The position numbers and the translations under genes are program-made. The notes beneath the pieces are model-generated. The model was not told the DNA's origin. It saw only the letters and a program-made list of their open reading frames with translations, and ran no database searches. A stretch of 5,395 bases of DNA from Bacillota bacterium (lineage in GTDB: Bacteria; Bacillota; Clostridia; Peptostreptococcales; Anaerovoracaceae): NCBI GenBank assembly GCA_017619985.1, contig JAFZRG010000177.1, positions 1 through 5,395 on the forward strand. The letters are read 5' to 3'. Shown here piece by piece: positions 1-5,125 of this stretch (positions are counted from its first letter, which is position 1; each line of letters opens with the position of its first letter).

Positions 1-725
1 AGATCCAGCAGTACAAGCCCAAGATGATCTACGTCATCCCGACGTTCCAGAACCCGTCCGGCAGAACGCTGACCCTCGAGAGAAGAAAGAAGATCGCCGA
101 ACTGGCCGATCAGTACGACGTGCTGGTCTTCGAGGATGACCCCTACAGAGACATCCGCTTCACGGGTCACGACCTGGCTCCGATCAAGAGCTTCGACAAG
201 AGCGGCAAGGTGATCCTGGGCAACTCCTTCTCCAAGATCTTCTCCGCAGGAAGCAGACTGGGCTACATCGTCGGTCTCGACGAGATGATGCAGCCGCTGC
301 AGGACGTCAAGACGGCGAGCAACTCCCACACGTCCATGCTGCCGCAGGTCCTGTGCGCGGAATTCTTCAAGAGAGGATACTATCCCGAACATCATGAGAT
401 GATCTGCAGCCTGTACAGAGAGCGCTGCCAGAAGATGATGGAGTGCATCGAGGAATACTTCCCGAAGGGCACGAAGTGGACCGTTCCCGACGGCGGCCTG
501 TTCACCTGGGCACAGCTGCCCGGCGGCCTGAACACGACGCTGCTGAGAGAAGAAGCCATCACGAGACCGGACGTCAAGGTCGCGTTCGTCGCAGGCGAGA
601 AGTTCTTCACCGACGGCGAGCCCGTCACGAACTGCATGCGCATCAGCTTCGGCGCCGTACCTCCCGAAAACATCGAGAAGGCAACGAAGAAGCTGGGCAA
701 GATGCTTTGCGACAAACTGAAGTAA
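1..725 (+). CDS. PLP-dependent aminotransferase, MocR/LysN-like (5' partial)
   Basis: This is the C-terminal 240 residues of a fold-type I aminotransferase. The reading frame is open from base 3, so the gene begins outside the window. Such enzymes move an amino group from an amino acid to a 2-oxo acid in the cytoplasm using PLP. Numbering from the Met at base 24, the visible motifs are PTFQNPSG (6-13, whose Asn normally contacts PLP), FEDDPY (36-41, the Asp that pairs with the pyridine nitrogen), SFSKIFSAGSRLGY (68-81, with Lys71 at 234-236 as the Schiff-base lysine) and MRISFG (205-210, with Arg206 as the expected substrate-carboxylate ligand). Family members are usually about 390-400 residues, so roughly 155 are missing. 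The common Pro in the SK...PGxRxG motif is Ala here. Substrate cannot be told; 2-aminoadipate, aromatic or branched-chain amino acids are all possible. Nine of 12 Arg codons are AGA, unlike the next gene. A strong terminator follows directly. Confidence 0.93.
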   Translation, partial: IQQYKPKMIYVIPTFQNPSGRTLTLERRKKIAELADQYDVLVFEDDPYRDIRFTGHDLAPIKSFDKSGKVILGNSFSKIFSAGSRLGYIVGLDEMMQPLQDVKTASNSHTSMLPQVLCAEFFKRGYYPEHHEMICSLYRERCQKMMECIEEYFPKGTKWTVPDGGLFTWAQLPGGLNTTLLREEAITRPDVKVAFVAGEKFFTDGEPVTNCMRISFGAVPPENIEKATKKLGKMLCDKLK

Positions 726-735
726 GTAGTAGAAT
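707..735 (+). promoter_or_regulatory. candidate promoter for the NhaC-like gene
   Basis: A -35-like TTGCGA (707-712, 4/6 matches) lies 17 bases before TAGAAT (730-735, 5/6 matches). It overlaps the last codons of the aminotransferase and the gap after it. Transcription would begin near 742, inside the left arm of the terminator hairpin, giving a leader of about 29 bases before the ATG at 771. This offers a way to transcribe the transporter gene independently of the upstream terminator. It is a pattern match only. Confidence 0.35.
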
Positions 736-738
736 AGA

Positions 739-770
739 ACCCGGCGGGACTATCCCCGCCGGGTATTTTT
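739..770 (+). terminator. Rho-independent terminator after the aminotransferase gene
   Basis: The arms acccggcggg (739-748) and cccgccgggt (755-764) are perfectly complementary over 10 bp, nearly all G-C, around a 6-base loop, and are followed by attttt (765-770). This is a canonical intrinsic terminator for the plus strand. The minus-strand flank has no T-run, so it looks one-directional. The next gene's ATG begins on the very next base. Confidence 0.93.
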
Positions 771-2084
771 ATGGCGTATCTTTGTTTTGCCGGATTCAGC
801 GCGGCCTTGCTGCTGTGCGTCATCACGGGACGGTCCCTGGCATACGCCCTCACGATAGGGCTCGTGCTGTTTTTGCTGTACGGCAGACGGGAAGGGCACT
901 CGTGGGCGGACCTGCTCAGGATGTGCGCATCCGGCATCTGGCGCAACCGCTATATCTTCCTGAACTTCGTCTTCATCGGCATGCTGACGGCCAGCTGGCG
1001 CGCTTCCGGCACCATCCCCTATATCGTGACCGCGGCGACTGGGCTCATCCGGCCGTCCATTTTCCTGATGATGGCCTTTGTCTTGTGCTGCCTGATCTCT
1101 TTCCTGACGGGCACGGCCATGGGGACCGCCGCGACCATGGGGGTCATTAGCATGGCCATGGCGTCCGCGATGGACGTGAGCGTCATCCTGACAGGCGGTG
1201 CCGTGATGTCCGGCTGCTATTTCGGCGACCGCATGTCGTCGGTGTCTTCCAGCGCGCTGCTGGTGAGCGGCCTGACCGATACCGACATCTACGACAATAT
1301 CCGCAACATGGCGAAGAGCTGCGCCGTGCCGTTCGCGGCGAGCTGCCTGGTGTATTTAGCGCTTGGCCTTGCCGTGCATCACGGAAATACCGTCCCCGAC
1401 CTGCGCGGCATGTTCTCGCGGGAATTCGTCCTGAGCCCGCTCAGCGTGCTGCCCGCAGCCGTATTGCTGGCGCTGGCTTCGCTGAAGAAGAACATGCGCA
1501 TCACGATGGGCTGCAGCACGGTTGCTGCCGTCTGCCTGACCGTCCTGCTGCAGCATGCGGATCCGCAGGAACTGCTCCTGCTGCTGTGGCGCGGCTACCG
1601 GACGGCCGATCCTTCGCTTTCCGCGGTCCTGAACGGCGGCGGCATCCTGTCCATGCGCCGCATGGCGCTCATCTTTACGTACGTTTCCGCCTTTTCGGGC
1701 ATCTTCCACGGTACGCAGCTGCTGCAGGGGCTCCACAGCCTGGTGCACCGCCTGTCGCAGAAAGTCGTCCCCTTCGGCGCGAGTTACCTGACGGCGCTCG
1801 TGACGTCCGTCATCTCCTGCAACCAGACGCTGAACGTCGTGCTGACCCACGAGCTGTGCGGCGATCTCTACGAAACGAAAAGCGAAGCCGCCCTTGCTCT
1901 GGAAGACTCCGCTATCGTTACCTGCGCGTATTGGCCCTGGTCCGTCGGCGCGGCGAGCGTGCTCTCGACCATCGACGCTCCGGACCTGTCCATTCTGCTT
2001 GCTTTCTATATTTTCTTACTGCCTCTCTGGCACCTGATCAGCAATATTCGTAAAGCCCGAGTCCGGACCCCACGTTCTTCATGA
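771..2084 (+). CDS. NhaC-family Na+/H+ antiporter-type membrane transporter
   Basis: This is a 437-residue, very hydrophobic protein with about 10-12 predicted membrane segments and short polar loops, the usual size for the NhaC family. It shows the family's inverted-repeat signatures: TASWRASGTIPYIV (73-86), the glycine-rich GTAMGTAATMG (114-124), GGAVMSGCYFGDRMSSVSSS (142-160) with the conserved Gly-Asp-Arg, NGGGILSM (288-295), the polar CNQTLN (350-355) and AYWPWSVGAASVLST (386-400). Members exchange Na+ for H+ or couple ions to organic substrates in the cytoplasmic membrane; the substrate here is unknown. The ATG at 771 is chosen because the first hydrophobic segment starts right after it and a stop (735-737) lies in frame upstream with no ATG, GTG or TTG between. 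No real Shine-Dalgarno precedes it, only GGG at 761-763 within the terminator stem. The last 15 codons overlap the convergent gene. Only 1 of 22 Arg codons is AGA. Confidence 0.88.
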   Translation: MAYLCFAGFSAALLLCVITGRSLAYALTIGLVLFLLYGRREGHSWADLLRMCASGIWRNRYIFLNFVFIGMLTASWRASGTIPYIVTAATGLIRPSIFLMMAFVLCCLISFLTGTAMGTAATMGVISMAMASAMDVSVILTGGAVMSGCYFGDRMSSVSSSALLVSGLTDTDIYDNIRNMAKSCAVPFAASCLVYLALGLAVHHGNTVPDLRGMFSREFVLSPLSVLPAAVLLALASLKKNMRITMGCSTVAAVCLTVLLQHADPQELLLLLWRGYRTADPSLSAVLNGGGILSMRRMALIFTYVSAFSGIFHGTQLLQGLHSLVHRLSQKVVPFGASYLTALVTSVISCNQTLNVVLTHELCGDLYETKSEAALALEDSAIVTCAYWPWSVGAASVLSTIDAPDLSILLAFYIFLLPLWHLISNIRKARVRTPRSS

Positions 2085-3144
2085 AGTCCTGCACGTTCGT
2101 GACGATGCTCTTGGCGGAGAGGGACCCTCTGTCGCCTAATTTGCTTGCCACGAAGTCGGACGAATCCACCATGTAGAAGTACACCGGCCGTATCGTGCCG
2201 TCCTTCAGCACGCGGTATGTCGGGGTCATGTTGCCCGTGGCGATGGTGTGCAGCATCGTGGCCATGCCGATGACGGTCGTCGCCCTGCGCACGTGGGAGC
2301 GTATCATGTCCTGACCTACGTACGCGTGCTCGTAGACCTCGGGCAGGGGGCCGTCGTCGCGGATGGAACCGTTCAGCACGAAGGGCACCTTGTTCTTGAC
2401 GCAGCTGTAGATGATGCCGTTGTCGATGCCTTCGCCCTCGATGAACGCGGGGATGGAACCGTAGGTGTTGATGGCGTTGATGGTCTGCAGATGGTTGTAG
2501 TGACCCATATGGTGCAGTTTCTGGTTGCGGATGTCGCAGCCGAGGGCGGTGCCCAGATAGGCGCCTTCCAGGTCGTGCGTCGCCAGCGCGTTGCCGGCCA
2601 GCAGAGCCTGGCAGTAGCCTTCGGCGATCATCTTTGACATGATGTCTCTCGCGGTCACGTCGAAGCTGCAGGCGGGGCCGAGCACCCACACCACGTAGCC
2701 GCCGTTCGCCTTTTCGTATTTCAGAAGCTCCACGAGGCGGTCATAGTCGTAGGTGAAGCTGGTCTCGCGGTTGCGGCTGCGGCGGAACGAGAACACGTTC
2801 TCGGCGCTCTCTTCTTCGTCGCTCGTAAAGCAGTTCGCGTGCACGTAGATGCCTTCGCTGCCGTCCTCGGTGCGCCCGGTGACCACCATATCGCCTTCGC
2901 GGATGTTCCGGAACTCGACGACCTTGATCTCTCCGTCCCTCCAGACAGCCACGGCGTCCATGCGGGTGTCCTTCGCGAGATGCCACTTTCCGCCGATCTT
3001 GAAGTATTCCGGAAAGATGGAGGTCGCGTGGAAGTTCTTCGGCGCGGCCTTGGCGTGAGGCGCCTTTTCCAGAACGCAGTCGGGGGCGTCCATGAGGGCT
3101 CTCTGGGTGAAATCGGGTTCGATATAGGTGTTGAGTTTGAACAT
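2038..3144 (-). CDS. Ornithine cyclodeaminase-like protein, LOR/SDH (TIGR00300) type
   Basis: This 368-residue protein resembles the archaeal-type ornithine cyclodeaminase domain, also found at the C-terminus of cyanobacterial AgrE/ArgZ and related to the LOR/SDH conserved domain. Characterised relatives turn ornithine into proline and ammonia using bound NAD+. Visible blocks are a front beta-rich region (35-104, with KNFHATSIFPEYFKIGGKWH and RMDAVAVW), then the nucleotide-binding part: VVWVLGPACSFDVTAR (151-166), LLAGNALATHDLEGAYLGTA (181-200), HYNHL (215-219), NGSIRDDGPLPEV (258-270), ATMLHTIATGNMTP (295-308) and DRGS (338-341). Full-length relatives, as I recall them, carry an extra N-terminal domain of about 100 residues; here only about 30 residues precede the conserved region. 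A start at 3177 would add 11 residues, but that ATG overlaps the -10 box, so the ATG at 3144, with AGAAAGGA 9 bases upstream, is preferred. Ornithine as substrate is inferred from the family. Confidence 0.85.
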   Translation of the reverse strand: MFKLNTYIEPDFTQRALMDAPDCVLEKAPHAKAAPKNFHATSIFPEYFKIGGKWHLAKDTRMDAVAVWRDGEIKVVEFRNIREGDMVVTGRTEDGSEGIYVHANCFTSDEEESAENVFSFRRSRNRETSFTYDYDRLVELLKYEKANGGYVVWVLGPACSFDVTARDIMSKMIAEGYCQALLAGNALATHDLEGAYLGTALGCDIRNQKLHHMGHYNHLQTINAINTYGSIPAFIEGEGIDNGIIYSCVKNKVPFVLNGSIRDDGPLPEVYEHAYVGQDMIRSHVRRATTVIGMATMLHTIATGNMTPTYRVLKDGTIRPVYFYMVDSSDFVASKLGDRGSLSAKSIVTNVQDFMKNVGSGLGLYEYC

Positions 3145-3153
3145 GATGGGGGT

Positions 3154-3161
3154 TCCTTTCT
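3154..3161 (-). promoter_or_regulatory. ribosome binding site of the cyclodeaminase-like gene
   Basis: Read on the minus strand, AGAAAGGA lies 9 bases before the ATG at 3144-3142. The alternative ATG at 3177-3175 has no such site at the right distance, so this site helps decide the start. Confidence 0.7.
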
Positions 3162-3175
3162 GATTGCTGTTTTGC

Positions 3176-3184
3176 ATTATAGCA
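3176..3184 (-). promoter_or_regulatory. extended -10 promoter of the cyclodeaminase-like gene
   Basis: On the minus strand TGCTATAAT is a perfect extended -10 (TGn followed by consensus TATAAT at 3181-3176). Only a weak -35 (TTGTTC at 3202-3197, 15-base spacing) is visible, which an extended -10 can tolerate. Initiation is expected near 3168-3170, giving a leader of about 25 bases to the ATG at 3144. Confidence 0.7.
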
Positions 3185-3216
3185 TAGGAAAAACAAGAAC
3201 AAAATACGGAATATAG

Positions 3217-3245
3217 TTTAGACTGATATGAGGAATATATATAAT
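3217..3245 (+). promoter_or_regulatory. candidate distal promoter for the TetR operon
   Basis: TTTAGA (3217-3222, 4/6 to the -35 consensus) lies 17 bases before a consensus TATAAT (3240-3245). The start would be near 3252, leaving a leader of about 75 bases. A TAGTTTA heptamer (3214-3220) overlaps the -35 box. The high A+T content makes chance matches likely. Confidence 0.45.
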
Positions 3246-3262
3246 ATATGTTTATAAAAATG

Positions 3263-3291
3263 TTGTAATTTCAATAGTTTATAGTTAAACT
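3263..3291 (+). promoter_or_regulatory. candidate proximal promoter for the TetR operon
   Basis: TTGTAA (3263-3268, 4/6) lies 17 bases before TAAACT (3286-3291, 4/6), predicting a start near 3298 and a leader of about 30 bases. The -10 box lies within the right arm of the 18-bp palindrome, which would suit repression by the encoded regulator. It is weaker in sequence than the distal candidate. Confidence 0.35.
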
Positions 3292-3292
3292 A
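3275..3292. promoter_or_regulatory. palindromic operator candidate (TetR-family site)
   Basis: TAGTTTA (3275-3281) and TAAACTA (3286-3292) are perfect 7-bp inverted arms around a 4-base spacer, an 18-bp site of a size typical for TetR-family dimers. A third copy of the heptamer sits at 3214-3220. The position in the regulator's own promoter region suggests autoregulation; binding is inferred. Confidence 0.5.
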
Positions 3293-3327
3293 AATTATAG
3301 ACTAAGAAAAGGACGGGAAAATAAACT

Positions 3328-3915
3328 TTGAAGAAATCACACAATAATACAAAGGGAAAGATCGTTTCGGCGGCCTGGAAACTGTTTTATGAGCAGGGTT
3401 ACGACCGGACGACGGTGGACGATATCGTCGAAGCGTCGGGCACTTCGAAGGGGTCATTCTACCACTATTTCGAGAGCAAGGAATCGCTGCCGGCGTCGCT
3501 GTCCTATCTGTTCGACGAGAAGTACGAGGAACTCATGGAGACGATGGATCCTGCGATGGGGCCCATCGACAAGCTTGTCTTCATGAACCGGGAGCTGTTC
3601 CTGATGATCGAGAACACGGTCTCCATCGACATCCTCAGCCGCCTGTTCGCGTCGCAGCTCGTCTCCGGCGGCGAGCGCAGCCTCATGAATCCGACGCGCA
3701 CGTACTACAAGCTTCTGCGGCAGGTCGTGATCGAAGGCCAGCAGCAGGGCATCTTCCGCGAGGAGTTCACCACCCTGGACGTGACCCGGGCCTACGCGAC
3801 GTTCGAGCGCGGCCTGATGTACGACTGGTGCATCTCCGGCGGCAGTTATTCCCTGACCCAATATTCCATGCAGCTGCTGCCCCAGTATCTGCGCGGATTC
3901 TGCAAGGACTCTTAA
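3328..3915 (+). CDS. TetR/AcrR-family transcriptional regulator
   Basis: This 195-residue protein has a TetR-type N-terminal DNA-binding domain (about 10-55): helix 1 GKIVSAAWKLFYEQGY (10-25), then the helix-turn-helix TVDDIVEASGTSKGSFYHYF (29-48), with the family-typical recognition helix and Tyr-x-Tyr/His-Phe end. Residues from about 60 on form the helical ligand-binding and dimer domain, which is family-specific and gives no clue to the ligand. The length is normal. The start is TTG: an in-frame TAA lies at 3322-3324 and no other start exists before the DNA-binding helices. Ribosome-site candidates are weak (GGGA 9 bases upstream, or AAGGA 14 bases upstream), which fits low expression of a repressor. 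The stop codon's last two bases are part of the next gene's ribosome site, so translation is probably coupled. It probably represses its own operon and perhaps the divergent gene. Confidence 0.92.
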   Translation: MKKSHNNTKGKIVSAAWKLFYEQGYDRTTVDDIVEASGTSKGSFYHYFESKESLPASLSYLFDEKYEELMETMDPAMGPIDKLVFMNRELFLMIENTVSIDILSRLFASQLVSGGERSLMNPTRTYYKLLRQVVIEGQQQGIFREEFTTLDVTRAYATFERGLMYDWCISGGSYSLTQYSMQLLPQYLRGFCKDS

Positions 3916-3920
3916 GGAGG
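3914..3920 (+). promoter_or_regulatory. consensus ribosome binding site of the flavin-TerD gene
   Basis: AAGGAGG is a full anti-16S match, 5 bases before the ATG at 3926, and shares its two A's with the stop codon of the regulator gene. It fixes the start of the downstream protein and suggests it is made in much greater amount than the regulator, whose own site is weak. Confidence 0.85.
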
Positions 3921-3925
3921 ATACC

Positions 3926-5125
3926 ATGAGCGAATACGGACTGAGAAAATACCCCATGCGCAAATTCGAACACGAGGTGAAGGAAAAGGAGATCGTCGCG
4001 GCGATCCTCGACGCGGCGCCTTTCATCGTCATCTCCGCGACGGATGAGGACGGTCTGCCGTACTCCGTGCCCGTCTGCTACGGCGCGGTCTGCGACGAAG
4101 AGGACGTTAAGATCTATATCCATTCGGCGAGAGAAGGACGCAAGATCGATCTGTGGCGGAAAGAGCCCGTCGTCACCTGCGTAGCGGCCTATTTATACAA
4201 CAACGTGGACCCGGACTTCTATTACCGGGGCGTGTTCCACGATTACCGCAGCGTGATGCTGCGCGGCAAGCTGACCCAGGTCACGAAAGGGCACGGCCAC
4301 GGCACTGCGGTGCAGGCCATGCTGCGCCATTACGGCAGAGGCCCCACGCACTTCTCCGTGCCGCATTACAGCTGGATGGACGTGTTCGTGGTCACCTGCC
4401 CGTGGGAGGACGTCTCCTGCAAGGCGGAAGGTCCGATGGCGGATCTGAAATACGTGAAGTTCCCCGAAAAGGGCGATGCTCCCGTGACGGATCCCAACGA
4501 ATACGAGTGGTTCTTCTGCCGCAAGTTTTTCGAAAAGCCGCCGGTCGCGAAGGCGGCAGGGGCGGCGGAGGTCCTTCCGTCCATCAGCGCTCCGGCAAAG
4601 GTCGAAGCTTCGAAACTGATCGTCGAGACTTCCTGGAGCGATACGGATGCGCACGCGGACGTTGACGCCTATCCGCTGCTGCTGAAAGAGGACGGCAGAC
4701 TGGAGCGCCGCTACGACATGGTGTTCTACAACCAGCCGGAGACGTTCCGCACGGAAGGCGCGAAGTTCCTGGAAGACGATATCGCGAACACGCTCGGTCT
4801 GGAAAAGTACAGCCTGGATCTGGATGTGCTGGGCGAACAGTACGAGTCCGTTGCGCTGGTTGCGGGCGTGTACGACGCGGACAGAGCAGGCAAAGATCTG
4901 AGCGCTGTCTCCGGCCTGCGCGTGACCCTGAGAGACGCGGACACCGGAACGGCCCTCCTGTCCTATGAGACAGGCGTCGTGCCTCCGGGCAGACAGGCGA
5001 TGCAGACCGCGCGCCTGGTGAAAGCGGCGGACGGCTGGTATCTGCTGCCGGAGGAAAAGACGTTCGCACACTGGCTGATCCCGGACATTTTCGCGCAGTA
5101 CGGATTGGAGCACTGGAGAGAGTAA
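3926..5125 (+). CDS. Fusion protein: pyridoxamine 5'-phosphate oxidase-like flavin domain + TerD-like domain
   Basis: This 399-residue cytoplasmic-type protein has no signal peptide or membrane segment. Residues 11-175 resemble the Nim-like branch of the pyridoxamine 5'-phosphate oxidase split-barrel family (FMN, F420 or haem binders): MRKFEHEV (11-18), LPYSVPVCYG (44-53), IYIHSAREGRKIDLW (63-77) and YRSVMLRGK (107-115). A poorly conserved stretch and an Ala/Pro-rich linker (about 176-228) follow. Residues 229-395 resemble TerD, the calcium-binding fold of tellurite/stress-resistance clusters: SWSDTDAHADVDAYPLLL (236-253), MVFYNQ (265-270), LVAGVYDADRAGKDLSAV (311-328), LRVTLRDADTGTALLSYE (331-348) and DGWYL (369-373). 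The Asp-rich calcium loop usual in TerD is largely replaced. The reading frame is continuous, so this is a true fusion. It follows the regulator by 10 bases and abuts the FAD oxidase gene. The reaction and ligands are unknown; redox or metal/xenobiotic stress is a guess. The flavin domain assignment is firmer than any function. Confidence 0.82.
   Translation: MSEYGLRKYPMRKFEHEVKEKEIVAAILDAAPFIVISATDEDGLPYSVPVCYGAVCDEEDVKIYIHSAREGRKIDLWRKEPVVTCVAAYLYNNVDPDFYYRGVFHDYRSVMLRGKLTQVTKGHGHGTAVQAMLRHYGRGPTHFSVPHYSWMDVFVVTCPWEDVSCKAEGPMADLKYVKFPEKGDAPVTDPNEYEWFFCRKFFEKPPVAKAAGAAEVLPSISAPAKVEASKLIVETSWSDTDAHADVDAYPLLLKEDGRLERRYDMVFYNQPETFRTEGAKFLEDDIANTLGLEKYSLDLDVLGEQYESVALVAGVYDADRAGKDLSAVSGLRVTLRDADTGTALLSYETGVVPPGRQAMQTARLVKAADGWYLLPEEKTFAHWLIPDIFAQYGLEHWRE

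Larger units (their letters stand above)
3145..3327. promoter_or_regulatory. AT-rich divergent control region
   Basis: These 183 bases separate the cyclodeaminase-like gene (minus) from the TetR-family gene (plus). Most of the stretch from about 3178 is strongly AT-rich, including an alternating AT tract at 3235-3249, in contrast to the GC-rich genes on both sides. It holds the minus-strand promoter and ribosome site, two candidate plus-strand promoters and a palindromic operator candidate. No small ORF with a credible ribosome site was seen. Confidence 0.8.

Noticed and set aside
443..1150. Plus-strand open frame of 235 codons spanning the aminotransferase end, terminator and transporter start
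   Set aside because: It is out of frame with two well-recognised genes, crosses a strong terminator, and encodes an Arg/His-rich sequence without motifs.
1356..1850. Minus-strand frame of 164 codons inside the transporter gene
   Set aside because: It is antisense to a membrane protein with conserved NhaC motifs; its Gln/Arg/His-rich product reflects reversed hydrophobic codons.
2006..2689. Minus-strand frame of 227 codons within the cyclodeaminase-like gene
   Set aside because: It is a shifted frame of the real gene, Arg/His-rich with no family resemblance.
3235..3249. Alternating AT tract as a possible replication origin or att site
   Set aside because: No DnaA-box cluster, integrase gene or flanking duplication is seen; it fits an ordinary AT-rich promoter region.
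3454..4123. Overlapping minus-strand frames opposite the TetR-family gene and the start of the fusion gene
   Set aside because: No ribosome sites or motifs, and they lie over two clearly coding plus-strand genes.
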